A DNA stretch of 64,000 nucleotides from JANWVO01 sp964458495 (GCA_964458495.1 CAYWJB010000008.1:124001-188000); one strand, 5' to 3'; positions 16,535-25,723 are shown, numbered from the stretch's first letter. Program-made: numbers and translations. Notes: generated by a model from the sequence alone, not told the origin.

Positions 16535-17821
16535 ATGACTGAGATCGTCGATATCGTCGCGCGCGAGATTCTCGATTCGCGTGGCAATCCCACCGTGGAA
16601 GCGGACGTGTTCCTGTCCAGCGGCAGCATGGGCCGCGCGGCTGTGCCCTCAGGCGCGTCCACAGGCGAAAACGAAGCCGTCGAGCTGCGCGACGGCGACA
16701 AAGCGCGCTACCTGGGCAAGGGCGTGCAGAAAGCGGTCAAGAACGTGATCGACGAGATCCTGCCCGCGCTCGCCGGCATGGACGCCGCGGCGCAGCAGGA
16801 AATCGACGCCAAGATGATCGAACTCGACGGCACGCCCAACAAGGGCCGCCTCGGCGCCAACGCCATCCTGGCCGTCTCCATGGCTTGCGCCCGCGCCGCG
16901 GCGGACGCCTTCGGCCTGCCGCTTTACCGCTACCTGGGCGGCGTGAACGCGCGCACGCTGCCGGTACCGAACATGAACATCATCAACGGCGGCGCCCACG
17001 CCGACAACAGCGTCGACTTCCAGGAGTTCATGATCAGCCCGCATGGCGCCGGATCTTTCGCCGACGCCATCCGCATGGGCGCTGAGGTGTTTCACAACCT
17101 CAAGTCCGTGCTCAAGAGCCGCGGCTACTCGACTTCGGTGGGCGACGAGGGCGGCTTTGCTCCCAGCCTGAAGTCCAACGACGAGGCGGTGGAAGTCATC
17201 CTCGAGGCGATCACCAAGGCCGGCTACAAGCCCGGCCAGGACGTCTCGATCTGCCTCGACCCGGCAGCCAGCGAATTCTACGACGTCGAGAAGAGGAAAT
17301 ACGTCTTCAAGAAGTCGGACAAGCGCGAGCTGACCTCCGAGCAGATGATCGAAATCTGGGAGAGTTGGGTGAAGCAATACCCGATCATCTCCATCGAAGA
17401 CGGCATGGCCGAATTCGACTGGGAGGGTTGGCGGCTGCTCACGGAACGGCTCGGCGGCAGGATCCAGCTTGTCGGCGACGACATCTTTGTCACCAACCCG
17501 TCGATTCTGGCCAAGGGCATCGAGCAGGGCGTCGCCAACTCGATCCTGATCAAGCTGAACCAGATCGGCACGGTGACCGAGACGCTCGAGTGCATGGAAA
17601 TGGCCTCCAAGGCGGGCTACACCTGCATGGTCAGCCACCGGAGCGGTGAAACCGAAGACGCCTTCATCGCCGATTTCACCGTGGCGACCGGCGCGGGCCA
17701 GATCAAGACCGGATCAGCCTCGCGCAGCGACCGGCTCGCCAAGTACAACCAGCTCATCCGCATCGAGCAGGAGCTCGGCGCGGCGGCGCGCTACGCCGGA
17801 CGCAAGGCCTACAAGCGCTAA
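16535..17821 (+). CDS. eno: Enolase
   Basis: The 428-residue enzyme interconverts 2-phosphoglycerate and phosphoenolpyruvate in glycolysis. Family landmarks are plain: AREILDSRGNPTVEADV at the N-terminus, SGASTGENEAVELRDGD, the Mg-ligand regions SICLDPAASEFYD, ISIEDGMAEFDW and LVGDDIFVTNP, the catalytic Lys region ILIKLNQIGT, and the signature MVSHRSGETEDAFIADFTVA. ATG 16535 follows AAAGGA (16524-16529); an in-frame start at 16472 would add non-conserved residues. It is divergent from the respiratory operon and followed after 15 bases by gpmA, so the two glycolytic steps are co-transcribed. Confidence 0.98.
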   Translation: MTEIVDIVAREILDSRGNPTVEADVFLSSGSMGRAAVPSGASTGENEAVELRDGDKARYLGKGVQKAVKNVIDEILPALAGMDAAAQQEIDAKMIELDGTPNKGRLGANAILAVSMACARAAADAFGLPLYRYLGGVNARTLPVPNMNIINGGAHADNSVDFQEFMISPHGAGSFADAIRMGAEVFHNLKSVLKSRGYSTSVGDEGGFAPSLKSNDEAVEVILEAITKAGYKPGQDVSICLDPAASEFYDVEKRKYVFKKSDKRELTSEQMIEIWESWVKQYPIISIEDGMAEFDWEGWRLLTERLGGRIQLVGDDIFVTNPSILAKGIEQGVANSILIKLNQIGTVTETLECMEMASKAGYTCMVSHRSGETEDAFIADFTVATGAGQIKTGSASRSDRLAKYNQLIRIEQELGAAARYAGRKAYKR

Positions 17822-17836
17822 GGAGACTCCGCAGCG

Positions 17837-18586
17837 ATGTACAAACTCGTTCTCATCCGCCACGGCGAATCCACCTGGAACAAGGAGAACCGCTTCACGG
17901 GCTGGACGGACGTCGACCTGAGCGACAAGGGCGTTCAGGAAGCCTATGAGGCGGGGCGCGCGCTCAAAGACGCGGGCTTCGAATTCGATTTCGTCTACAC
18001 GTCGGTGCTGAAGCGCGCCATCAAGACGATGAACATCGTGCTCGATGTGATGGACCAGGACTGGCTCCCGGTGGAGCGCCACTGGCGCCTGAACGAACGC
18101 CACTACGGCGCCCTGCAAGGACTCAACAAGAGCGAGATGGCGGCGAAGTACGGCGAGGATCAGGTGAAGATCTGGCGCCGCTCCTACGACGTGCCGCCGC
18201 CGGCGCTGACGCCGGACGACGAGCGTTACCCCGGGCGCGACCGCCGCTACGCTTCGCTCTCGAAGGAGGAGCTGCCGCTGACCGAGTGCCTGAAGGACAC
18301 GGTGGCGCGGTTCCTCCCGCTGTGGCACGAATCGATCGCGCCGCGCATCAAGACAGGGCAGCGCGTGGTGATCGGCGCCCACGGCAACAGCCTGCGCGCG
18401 CTGGTGAAGTTTCTGGACAACATCAGCGACTCGGACATCGTCGAGCTGAACATCCCCACGGGCATGCCGCTCGTCTACGAACTGGATGCGGACCTGAAAC
18501 CCGTCAAGTCTTACTACCTCGGCGACCCCGAAAAGGTGAAGGCGGCCATGGAGGCGGTGGCGCGGCAGGGCAGGAAGCAGCCCTGA
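17837..18586 (+). CDS. gpmA: 2,3-bisphosphoglycerate-dependent phosphoglycerate mutase
   Basis: This 249-residue enzyme interconverts 3- and 2-phosphoglycerate. It has the phosphohistidine motif IRHGESTWN (Arg8-His9-Gly10-Glu11), the FTGWTDVDLS segment, the ERHYGALQGLNK motif and the second active-site His in VVIGAHGNSLRALVK. The length is that of the cofactor-dependent enzyme. A TAAGGAGA ribosome site overlaps the eno stop region. It acts directly before enolase in glycolysis and shares its operon. A rho-independent terminator follows at 18614. Confidence 0.97.
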   Translation: MYKLVLIRHGESTWNKENRFTGWTDVDLSDKGVQEAYEAGRALKDAGFEFDFVYTSVLKRAIKTMNIVLDVMDQDWLPVERHWRLNERHYGALQGLNKSEMAAKYGEDQVKIWRRSYDVPPPALTPDDERYPGRDRRYASLSKEELPLTECLKDTVARFLPLWHESIAPRIKTGQRVVIGAHGNSLRALVKFLDNISDSDIVELNIPTGMPLVYELDADLKPVKSYYLGDPEKVKAAMEAVARQGRKQP

Positions 18587-18613
18587 CGGCAGCGGCAGAG
18601 CAGGGTTGGAAAG

Positions 18614-18658
18614 AGGCGCGAGGCGCCGCGCATGCGGTGCTTCGCGCCTTCTTCTTTT
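18614..18658 (+). terminator. Rho-independent terminator after eno-gpmA
   Basis: AGGCGCGA (18614-18621) pairs perfectly with TCGCGCCT (18642-18649), and an inner GCGCCGC/GCGGTGC stem extends it, followed by the T-rich TCTTCTTTT. The next gene ends at 18674 on the other strand, so this may serve both directions only weakly. Confidence 0.8.
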
Positions 18659-18673
18659 CCGGCGGCGCGCGCT

Positions 18674-19807
18674 TCAGATGCGCTGGAAGCGCCCGTCGGC
18701 CAGCAGCCGGTAGCGGCGCCCGCGCCACTCGATCGTGTTGCCGAAGAAGCCAGCCACCCAGAAGGCGAACGCCAGCAGGTCCTGCACGGGCAGCAGGTAC
18801 CAGAAGCGGCGGCAGAGCGGGTCGTGCAGCGCCGCCTGCGAAACGCTCCAGGCGGCGAGGGCGCGGGCGATGCAGGTGGCCCCGAGAATCGCGGCTGCGT
18901 GGGCGGGCATCGCCAGCGCGGCGGCCACGCCCAGCGGGAGAGGGAAGGTGAAGATCTGCCCCGCATAGCCCCACGGGCGGGAGCGGCGCGTCGAGCGGTT
19001 CCACCGCAGCCGGTGCGCGAAGTTCGCCCGCAGGGGCTGCGCGCCGATGCGGTGTTCGATCACATACGAGGAGAGAATGACGCCGTGGCCACGGGCGCCG
19101 GCGAACTGCCCGAGCACGAAGTCCTCCGCCAGGTACTGGCTGAGCCGCTGCCAGCCGCCGACGTCTTCCACGACGCGCCGCCGCGCGGCGATGGTGGGCC
19201 CCACGGCGAAGCGCACGCCTCGCTCCACCAGCCGCGCCGTGAACGCGCCTCCCCAGAAGTCCGTGTTCATGCCCATCGCCTCCAGCAGCGACCACAAGCT
19301 TGCGCCGGGCACGGCGCGGTAAGGGCAGGTAGCTATGCCGAGCCGGGGATCGGAGAACTCGGCCGAAAGCACCCTCAGCATGCCGGGCGAGACGCGGATG
19401 TCGCTGTCGCTCATCACCAGCAGGTCGTGCGCGGCCTCCCGTGTCATGGTCTCGAGGCTCCAGGCCTTGGCGTTCGCCCACGGCGGCTCGCCGGTGACGA
19501 AGAAGCGCGCCGGCACTTGCGGGTATTCCCCGCTCAGGCGCCGCGCCAGGGCGAGGCCGGGATCGTCCTCGCTGCGCGCGGCGAAGAGGATCTCGAAGCA
19601 GGGGTAGTCCTGCCCGAAGAACGAGCGCAGGTTCTGCTCGAGGCCGTCGTCGAGGCCGTGCAGCGGCTTGAGGATCGAGACGGGCTCCGCGCCGCCGGAG
19701 GCGGGCGGGCGCTGGCGCAGCCAGCTGCGCACGGCCGCCACGGTGAGCAGGCAATAGGCCCACGAGCCGGCGGCCAGAGCGAGAAGCGGCCAGGCGAGCC
19801 AGTCCAT
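18674..19807 (-). CDS. HpnI/ceramide-glucosyltransferase-like membrane glycosyltransferase
   Basis: This 377-residue protein has one N-terminal and three to four C-terminal transmembrane segments around a GT-A catalytic domain. Visible motifs are VSILKPLHGLDDGLEQNL, the metal-binding SDSDIRV, the YLAEDFVLGQ acceptor motif and HRLRWNRSTR, equivalent to the Q/RxxRW signature. This pattern is shared by ceramide glucosyltransferases and HpnI, which adds N-acetylglucosamine to bacteriohopanetetrol in hopanoid biosynthesis. No other hopanoid gene is in the window, so the substrate is uncertain. ATG 19807 begins just before the first membrane helix. It follows thrS with 11 bases between, probably as an operon. 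Confidence 0.78.
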   Translation of the reverse strand: MDWLAWPLLALAAGSWAYCLLTVAAVRSWLRQRPPASGGAEPVSILKPLHGLDDGLEQNLRSFFGQDYPCFEILFAARSEDDPGLALARRLSGEYPQVPARFFVTGEPPWANAKAWSLETMTREAAHDLLVMSDSDIRVSPGMLRVLSAEFSDPRLGIATCPYRAVPGASLWSLLEAMGMNTDFWGGAFTARLVERGVRFAVGPTIAARRRVVEDVGGWQRLSQYLAEDFVLGQFAGARGHGVILSSYVIEHRIGAQPLRANFAHRLRWNRSTRRSRPWGYAGQIFTFPLPLGVAAALAMPAHAAAILGATCIARALAAWSVSQAALHDPLCRRFWYLLPVQDLLAFAFWVAGFFGNTIEWRGRRYRLLADGRFQRI

Positions 19808-19818
19808 GGGAGCGGGCT

Positions 19819-21762
19819 CTAGTCCTCGGGCGAGCGCGTGCGGTTCTTTTCGGCGATCATCGCCACCACTTCCTCCACTGGGCGTGCGCCCTGGTCGCCG
19901 CCCTTGCGGGTGCGCAATGCCGCTTTGCCCTCGGCCGCCTCGCGGTCGCCGACGACGAGCATGTAGGGGATCTTCTGCAGCTGGGCCTCGCGGATCTTGT
20001 AGTTGACCTTCTCGCTGCGCTCGTCGACTTCGGCGCGCAGCCCCGCGGCGGCGAGCCGCGCATGCACTTCGCGCGCATATGCGATGTGCCGGTCGGCGAT
20101 GGGCAGCACGATGGCCTGAACGGGCGCCAGCCACACCGGGAATGCGCCGGCGTAATGCTCCAGCAGAATGCCGAAGAAGCGCTCCACGCTGCCATACAGC
20201 GCGCGGTGCACCATCAGCGGCTGGTGCCTGGCGCCGTCCTCGCCGACGTATTCGAGTTCGAACCGCTTCGGCAGCGTGAAGTCAAACTGCACGGTGGAGA
20301 GCTGCCAGGGGCGGTCCAGCGCGTCGACGAGCTTCACGTCGATCTTGGGCCCGTAGAACGCCGCCTCGTCTTCCATGACTTTCGCTTCCAGCCCCACGCG
20401 CTCCACCGCGCGGTGCAGGGCGCTTTCGGCCAGCTGCCATTGATCCGGCGCGCCGTCATACTTGCCGCTGGCGCCGCCGTCCCAGGTGGAGATCTCCGCC
20501 TGGTAACGGTCGAAGCCGTAGGTCTTCAGCACGTCGACGGCGAACTCCAGGCAGTTGACGATCTCGTCCTCGATCTGGTCCGGGCGGCAGAAGATGTGCG
20601 CGTCGTCCTGTGTGAAGCCCCGCACGCGGAACAGCCCGTGCAGCGTGCCGGAGCGCTCGTAGCGGTACACGGTGCCGAGCTCGCCCAGGCGGATGGGCAG
20701 CTCGCGGTAGCTGCGCTGCCGGTCCCGGTAGATCAGGATGTGGCCGGGGCAGTTCATCGGCTTCAGCCGGTAGCGGGCGTCGTCGAGCTCCATGGCCGCA
20801 TACATGTTCTCGGCGTAGTGGCTCAGGTGGCCGCTGGTCTGCCACAGCTGCTCGCGCATGACATGCGGCGTGTTCACCAGATCGTAGCCGCGCTTCAGGT
20901 ACTGCTCGCGCATCCAGTCCTCGAGCAGCTTGCGCACCATCGCACCCTTGGGGTGGAAAAAGATGAGGCCTGGACCGGCGAGCTCCTGGATGGAGATCAG
21001 GTCCAGCTGTCTGCCCAGCGTGCGGTGGTCGCGCTTCTTGGCCTCCTCCAGCTTGTGCAGGTAGTCCTGGAGGTCCTTCTCGCTGAACCAGGCGGTGCCA
21101 TAAATGCGCTGGAGCTGCTGGCGGTGTTCGTCGCCCTTCCAGTAGGCGCCGGCCACCGAGAGCAGCTTGAAGGCCTTCAGCTTCTTTGTGCTGGGCACAT
21201 GAGGACCGCGGCAGAAGTCGATGAAGTGGGGCCCGAGCGTGTACTCGCTGAAGACGGCGTCGGCGCGCTCGTCGATCAGCTCGCACTTCATCTCTTCGTT
21301 CATGGCCCGGTACTTCGCCAGCCCCTCCTCCTTGGGAGTGAGCTTGCGCTCGAAGGGCAGGTCGCGGTCCCGCAGCTCGCGCATCTTCTGCTCGATCCGC
21401 TCCAGGTCCTCGGGCGTAAACGGTTCGCCGCGTTCGAAGTCGTAGTAGAAGCCGTCCTTGATGGGCGGGCCGATGCCGAGTCTGGTGCCTGGAAAGAGTT
21501 CGAGCACGGCGGCGGCCAGCAGGTGCGCGGTGGAGTGGCGGTAGACCTCGAGAGCTTCCGGATCCTTTGTGGTGAGGATCTCCACGCGGGCGTCGCCTTC
21601 CAGCGGGCGGGTCAGGTCCCAAAGCTCGCCGTTGACGCGCGCCACGATGGCGTCGTCGGCGAGGCGGCGGCCCAGGGAGCGGGCCACATCCAGCGGCGTC
21701 GTGCCGGGAGGGAATTCTTGCTGGCTGCCGTCCGGCAGCGTCACCTGAATCGGACTGCTCAT
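19819..21762 (-). CDS. thrS: Threonine--tRNA ligase
   Basis: The 647-residue enzyme charges tRNA-Thr. It has the TGS domain at the N-terminus (VTLPDGSQQEFPPGTTPLDV), the editing domain with HSTAHLLAAAV and FIDFCRGPHVPST, and the class II catalytic core with PMNCPGHILIY (zinc Cys), YRYERSGTLHGLFRVRGF and the C-terminal anticodon-binding domain. Length matches the bacterial family. It is divergent from the ECF sigma factor, and an extended -10-like TGCTAGTCT on the minus strand (21791-21783) may be its promoter. No T-box leader is visible; the leader is too short to hold one. Confidence 0.97.
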   Translation of the reverse strand: MSSPIQVTLPDGSQQEFPPGTTPLDVARSLGRRLADDAIVARVNGELWDLTRPLEGDARVEILTTKDPEALEVYRHSTAHLLAAAVLELFPGTRLGIGPPIKDGFYYDFERGEPFTPEDLERIEQKMRELRDRDLPFERKLTPKEEGLAKYRAMNEEMKCELIDERADAVFSEYTLGPHFIDFCRGPHVPSTKKLKAFKLLSVAGAYWKGDEHRQQLQRIYGTAWFSEKDLQDYLHKLEEAKKRDHRTLGRQLDLISIQELAGPGLIFFHPKGAMVRKLLEDWMREQYLKRGYDLVNTPHVMREQLWQTSGHLSHYAENMYAAMELDDARYRLKPMNCPGHILIYRDRQRSYRELPIRLGELGTVYRYERSGTLHGLFRVRGFTQDDAHIFCRPDQIEDEIVNCLEFAVDVLKTYGFDRYQAEISTWDGGASGKYDGAPDQWQLAESALHRAVERVGLEAKVMEDEAAFYGPKIDVKLVDALDRPWQLSTVQFDFTLPKRFELEYVGEDGARHQPLMVHRALYGSVERFFGILLEHYAGAFPVWLAPVQAIVLPIADRHIAYAREVHARLAAAGLRAEVDERSEKVNYKIREAQLQKIPYMLVVGDREAAEGKAALRTRKGGDQGARPVEEVVAMIAEKNRTRSPED

Positions 21763-21782
21763 GGGGAACCCCGGTAAATTTC

Positions 21783-21832
21783 AGACTAGCACGCAGCCGC
21801 CGCAGCCCCCTCCTTCAGGTGGTTGCTATGCT
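21783..21832. promoter_or_regulatory. Divergent promoter region between thrS and the ECF sigma gene
   Basis: On the plus strand TGCTATGCT (21824-21832) is an extended -10 for the sigma-factor gene at 21853. On the minus strand TGCTAGTCT (21791-21783) is an extended -10 for thrS at 21762. Neither has a clear -35. Confidence 0.35.
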
Positions 21833-21852
21833 GGAATCGGAGCTGAAAGCTC

Positions 21853-22494
21853 ATGCCGGATCAACCCTTGCAGGCCAGCCGGACGCCGGTTTCCGCGGGC
21901 GAAGGCGACCTGGTCGAACGCGCCCAGGCGGGCGACATGGAAGCGTTCGCCGAACTCGTCCGCCGTTACGAGCGCCGGATCTACCGCATGGCGAGGCAGA
22001 TCACGCAGAACGACGAGGACGCCGAGGATGTGCTCCAGGAGAGCTTCCTCAAGGCCTTCCAGCACCTCGATTCCTTCCAGGGCCAGAGCAAATTCTATAC
22101 CTGGGTGACCAGGATCGCGGTCAACGAGAGCCTGATGAAGCTCAGAAAACGCAAATCCGACCGAACCGTTTCGCTCGACGAGAACATCGAAACAGACGAG
22201 GAGCCCATCGTGCGGGAGATCGCCGTATGGGACGACACTCCGGAATCGAAATACAGCCAGGAGGAATTGCGCCAGATCCTGGACAAGGCCATCGAGAGTC
22301 TGAAGCCGATCTTCCGGACCGTTTTTATCCTGCGCGACGTGGAGGAGCTGAGCACCGAGGAGACCGCCGAGGTGCTGGGGCTCTCCATCGCCGCCGTCAA
22401 GAGCCGGCTGCTGCGGGCGCGCCTGCAACTGCGGGAGAGGCTGACGAGGGTTTTCAAACGGAAAGGGGACGGGATCTTTGGCTATGCCAAGTAG
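21853..22494 (+). CDS. ECF-type RNA polymerase sigma factor (RpoE-like)
   Basis: The 213-residue protein has sigma region 2 (AFAELVRRYERRIYRMARQI, then DAEDVLQESFLKAFQHL) and region 4 (LKPIFRTVFILRDVEELSTE, EVLGLSIAAVKSRLLRAR), with no regions 1 or 3, as in ECF sigma factors. The linker between them is fairly long and acidic (TDEEPIVREIAVWDDTPESK). It should direct transcription of a stress or envelope regulon. Its 3' end overlaps or adjoins a zinc-type anti-sigma gene, the usual pairing. The start follows GGAG 11 bases upstream. Confidence 0.93.
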   Translation: MPDQPLQASRTPVSAGEGDLVERAQAGDMEAFAELVRRYERRIYRMARQITQNDEDAEDVLQESFLKAFQHLDSFQGQSKFYTWVTRIAVNESLMKLRKRKSDRTVSLDENIETDEEPIVREIAVWDDTPESKYSQEELRQILDKAIESLKPIFRTVFILRDVEELSTEETAEVLGLSIAAVKSRLLRARLQLRERLTRVFKRKGDGIFGYAK

Positions 22495-22753
22495 CATGAT
22501 CACCTGCAAGGATTTCCTGCGCGAGTTGAGCGACTATCTCGACGACGCCACCGACCCCGCGCTGCGCGCCGAACTGGAGAAGCACATCAACGAATGTCCC
22601 AACTGCTGGGTGATCTGCGACACCACGCGCAAGACCATCCAGGTGTACAAGGGCATGGACCTGCACCCCCTGCCGGAGCGGGTCCACCAGAAACTGATGG
22701 ATGTGCTGGCGCAGCACGCCGCAAAGCGCGCGCAGAAGAACGGCAACGTCTAG
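22484..22753 (+). CDS. Zinc-type (ZAS) anti-sigma factor, soluble
   Basis: This 89-residue protein contains the ZAS zinc motif H-x3-C-x2-C (HINECPNC), preceded by CKDFLRELSDYLDD, the typical helix of zf-HC2 anti-sigma domains. It should bind and hold the ECF sigma factor encoded just upstream, possibly releasing it in response to redox or metal changes at the zinc site. Unlike many relatives it has no transmembrane helix, so it is cytoplasmic. ATG 22484 overlaps the end of the sigma gene; TTG 22478 and ATG 22496 are alternatives, with the GGGGA site better placed for the first two. Confidence 0.82.
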   Translation: MPSSMITCKDFLRELSDYLDDATDPALRAELEKHINECPNCWVICDTTRKTIQVYKGMDLHPLPERVHQKLMDVLAQHAAKRAQKNGNV

Positions 22754-22761
22754 GCGGAAAC

Positions 22762-23865
22762 TCAGCGCTGAGGCGGCTTGACGCTGCCGGTGGCGCCCGG
22801 CTCCACTTTTTCCTCTTTCAGCTTGTCCTCGGGGATCGGCTCCAGGTTCGGGTCGAAAGTGATGATCGCTTCGGCGCCGAACTTGCGGTAGCTGCGGAAC
22901 TCCACCTGGTTCTTCACAAGCAGCCTTCCCTCGCGCATCCGCATTTCGGAGCGCAGCGGCAGCAGGTACTCGTTGCCGGCGATGTCGACGAAGTCGTAGT
23001 CGAGCATCGTCCGCGCCTCCTGGATCGGGAATGACGGAGGCAGATCGACGGCTTCCATTGTGACGCGCAGCACCATGGGCACGTCGCGGTCTATATAGAT
23101 GAGGCCGCGGTAGCCGGGGACGACTTCCAGCTGGCGCTGCCAGCTGATGTGCCACTTCGATTTCGCCTGCCGGACGCGGAAGCGGTAGACATGGCAGATG
23201 CGGCCGCGGAGCTTGCCCCAACGCTCCCATTCGAACCCGGCTTCCGTTGCCGGCTCAAAGATCTCCTTCAGCATGGTGCCGAACTCGCCGCTGGAAGTGG
23301 CGCCGCCGAGCTTCCAGCGGTCTGCGTCGGTCCACTTGCCGTTGATCGAGATCAGCTTGTAGTCTTCCTTCTGCTCGAAGTAGCTGAGCCGCTCGGCCAC
23401 GGTGTCCATCAACTGGAACATCTCGAGCCCCGAGGGGTCTATGTAACGCCGCGTCACCTGGAGGCAGATGAAGTCCGGCAGCCGCCTGGTGTAGCTCAAG
23501 GCCATCTCGCGCGCCTCGCTGATAACGCGCGCTTGTTCGACGGAGGAGGGCGGCGGCATGGGCACCGGCTTCACCGGGGCCAGCTCCCGGACCGGCGGGG
23601 GCAGCGAGGCCGTCAATGGCACCAGCTTGCGCAGCTCCTCGGCGGCGCGCGGGCCGAGGCCCTCGCCGAGCAGGTCCTCGACGTCGCGGTGCGTCAGGCG
23701 TTCGGTGAGCCGGATCTTGCGGATGTAGGCGGCCACCTGTTTGTCGTCGTGCTGGAGCCGGATGGAGGAGCGCAGCACGGACTTCAGCTGCGCCACGCTC
23801 ATTCTCTGCTGCGCGAAGACCAGCAGCGCGCAAAGGAAGACGGCGGCGGCGAGGCGGCGCAACAT
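22762..23865 (-). CDS. Secreted protein of unknown function
   Basis: The 367-residue product has a signal peptide (MLRRLAAAVFLCALLVFAQQ), then a helical region of about 80 residues, a proline-rich linker (LAPVKPVPMPPPSS) and a beta-rich C-terminal domain of about 250 residues (for example RLPDFICLQVTRRYIDPSG and VPGYRGLIYIDRDVPMVLRV). The latter looks like a lipoprotein-localisation or outer-membrane-associated beta fold, but I cannot name a family. Proteins with similar DFICxQ and RDxP segments are common in Acidobacteriota by my recollection. It is convergent with the anti-sigma gene and follows the SGNH hydrolase with 4 bases between. Confidence 0.6.
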   Translation of the reverse strand: MLRRLAAAVFLCALLVFAQQRMSVAQLKSVLRSSIRLQHDDKQVAAYIRKIRLTERLTHRDVEDLLGEGLGPRAAEELRKLVPLTASLPPPVRELAPVKPVPMPPPSSVEQARVISEAREMALSYTRRLPDFICLQVTRRYIDPSGLEMFQLMDTVAERLSYFEQKEDYKLISINGKWTDADRWKLGGATSSGEFGTMLKEIFEPATEAGFEWERWGKLRGRICHVYRFRVRQAKSKWHISWQRQLEVVPGYRGLIYIDRDVPMVLRVTMEAVDLPPSFPIQEARTMLDYDFVDIAGNEYLLPLRSEMRMREGRLLVKNQVEFRSYRKFGAEAIITFDPNLEPIPEDKLKEEKVEPGATGSVKPPQR

Positions 23866-23869
23866 GCCA

Positions 23870-24940
23870 TTAGAATAGACGCCGCCGGCGCTCGGCCGGT
23901 TTTGCCGGACCCAAAGCTTTCTCGATGGCCGCCAGCGCCAGCGGCGCCATCACGCGGTATCCGGCGGCGTTCGGGTGCAATCCGTCGTCGGCCAGATTGG
24001 GCGCCAGCTGGCCGTCGGGGCCGGCCAGGGCGGGGTAGTAGTTCAGGTAGACGTAGCCGCGCTTTTCGCAGAAGCTCTGGATCCACCGGTTCATCTCGAG
24101 GATCGCCGGCAGCGGGCGGCGCCGGGTCTGCTCGTAGGCGGGGTTCACGTCCTTGTGGTGGTCGGAGACGGGCAGGATGGAGGCGAGGATCACGCGGATC
24201 TTGTACACGCCGGCGAGGTCGCACATCATCGTGAGGTTGTTCTGGATCGTCTCCGGCGAGACGCCGCGCGCGATGTCGTTCGTGCCGGCCAGGATCACCA
24301 CAGCCGCGGGCTTCAGCGCCACCACGTCGGCGTAGAAGCGCCCCAACATCTGCCCCGTGATCTGCCCGCCGATGCCACGGTTGACGAAGTCATGGCCGGG
24401 GAAGTACTCGTTCAACCGCCAGCCGTCGGTGATGGAATCGCCCAGGAAGACGACGCGAGGGCTGGACGGGTTCGGCGGCCCAAGCGAGAGGTTGGCGTCG
24501 CGGTAGCGGCGGAGATTGTCCCGGTCCGGCTGGCGCAGCTCGTTTTCGAGCCGCTCGATCTGCGCCAGGAAGTAGGCCTCGACGCTGAGGGAATGGTCCC
24601 GCAGTTCGGCCAGTTGCTGCTTCGCCATGGACGGAAAGTTCACCGGCTTGGGCACCGACTCGGCCAGCAGCAGGTAGGCACGGAGGTTGGCGAGGAAGCG
24701 GTAGTGGAGCTGCGGCTGCCGCACGCCCAGGAACTTCAGGCTCTCGAGCGCCATGCGCATGTTTTCGGCCAGCGGCATACCGGCGCGGCCGAGTTCGGGG
24801 CTGGCCAAGCCGCCGGCCTCGATCAGTTGCAGGCAGCGTTCATAGAGCGGCAGGATCTCCTGGTCTGTGGGAGGCTTGGCCTCCTGCCAGGCGAATCCGG
24901 GGGCGGCCAGCAGCGCCACCAGGGCAAGACTTCTCCACAT
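23870..24940 (-). CDS. Secreted SGNH/GDSL hydrolase
   Basis: The 356-residue product has a signal peptide (MWRSLALVALLAAPGFAW), an N-terminal helical region of about 150 residues, and then a SGNH hydrolase domain with block I VVFLGDSITDGW (nucleophile Ser), block II around GIGGQITGQML, block III ILAGTNDIA and block V DGLHPNAAGY (catalytic Asp/His). It probably removes acyl groups from carbohydrates or lipids in the periplasm. The N-terminal extension is not typical of the family and may be a separate helical domain. It lies between two other secreted-protein genes with gaps of 3-4 bases. Confidence 0.88.
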   Translation of the reverse strand: MWRSLALVALLAAPGFAWQEAKPPTDQEILPLYERCLQLIEAGGLASPELGRAGMPLAENMRMALESLKFLGVRQPQLHYRFLANLRAYLLLAESVPKPVNFPSMAKQQLAELRDHSLSVEAYFLAQIERLENELRQPDRDNLRRYRDANLSLGPPNPSSPRVVFLGDSITDGWRLNEYFPGHDFVNRGIGGQITGQMLGRFYADVVALKPAAVVILAGTNDIARGVSPETIQNNLTMMCDLAGVYKIRVILASILPVSDHHKDVNPAYEQTRRRPLPAILEMNRWIQSFCEKRGYVYLNYYPALAGPDGQLAPNLADDGLHPNAAGYRVMAPLALAAIEKALGPAKPAERRRRLF

Positions 24941-24943
24941 GGC

Positions 24944-25675
24944 TTATTCGACCTTCTCGAGTTGCAGCGTTACAGTGCCGATGTAGAACGGCATCTGGAT
25001 TCGGATTTGCACGGGCAGGCGGCGCTCGTCCTGGCTGATCCACACAAACAGGCGCCCCTTGCGGCGGTACAGGACGCCGCTCATCAGGAACGCCTCATAG
25101 CGGATGGCCTGAAATTCGCCCACCGGCGTGCGTACGCGCTCGGTTCTTTGCGCTTCCACACGCGCCATCACGGTTTTCTTGCCGTCGCTCACGGGCAGCT
25201 CGAACACCGTGCCCGGCTGCGGCAGCATCTGGCGGAGCCGCTGGAGCCCGGCGGTGACATCATGAACGCAGGCGGGGATGTCGATGGAGTTTTCGGCGAC
25301 GGCGGCGTCCTTGACGAGGTCCCTCTCCAGGTAGAACGCCTTGCGCGCTTCCGCGTCGTAGCGGACTCTCGTCTGGCGGTGGCGCTTGCCTTCGTGAGCT
25401 TCCAGATCCGTAGCGGCGGCGCACCAGCCCGGCAGGTAAGAGGCCCGGAACTGGTTGTCCACTTTGATGAAGGTGCGCACCAGGCCGGCGGTGCGGAGGG
25501 CCATCTTCAGGCTTTCCGCGCCGCTGGACTCCACCTCCACGTCACCGGCGTGCACGAGGCGCCACTCGGCGGAGAAGAAGAGTCTTTGTGCGGCGGGCGG
25601 CTGCCAGGCGGGTTCCTGCGCGAACGCAGCCGGCATCACAAGCAGCGCCCACCACGGCGCGCGACGGAACGGCAT
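24944..25675 (-). CDS. Secreted DUF3108-like protein
   Basis: This 243-residue protein has a signal peptide (MPFRRAPWWALLVMPAAFAQ). The rest is a beta-rich domain with the DUF3108 pattern: an opening LFFSAEWRLVHAGDVEVES, a central VRTPVGEFQAIRYEAF and a closing RRKGRLFVWISQDERRLPVQ. The fold is related to lipoprotein carriers, and the function is unknown. It is the first gene of a three-gene run of secreted proteins, separated from feoB by 48 bases. Confidence 0.72.
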   Translation of the reverse strand: MPFRRAPWWALLVMPAAFAQEPAWQPPAAQRLFFSAEWRLVHAGDVEVESSGAESLKMALRTAGLVRTFIKVDNQFRASYLPGWCAAATDLEAHEGKRHRQTRVRYDAEARKAFYLERDLVKDAAVAENSIDIPACVHDVTAGLQRLRQMLPQPGTVFELPVSDGKKTVMARVEAQRTERVRTPVGEFQAIRYEAFLMSGVLYRRKGRLFVWISQDERRLPVQIRIQMPFYIGTVTLQLEKVE

Positions 25676-25723
25676 CGCCCCTTCAGTCTCTCAGACGCGC
25701 GCCGGGGGCCGCAAACACGGCCT

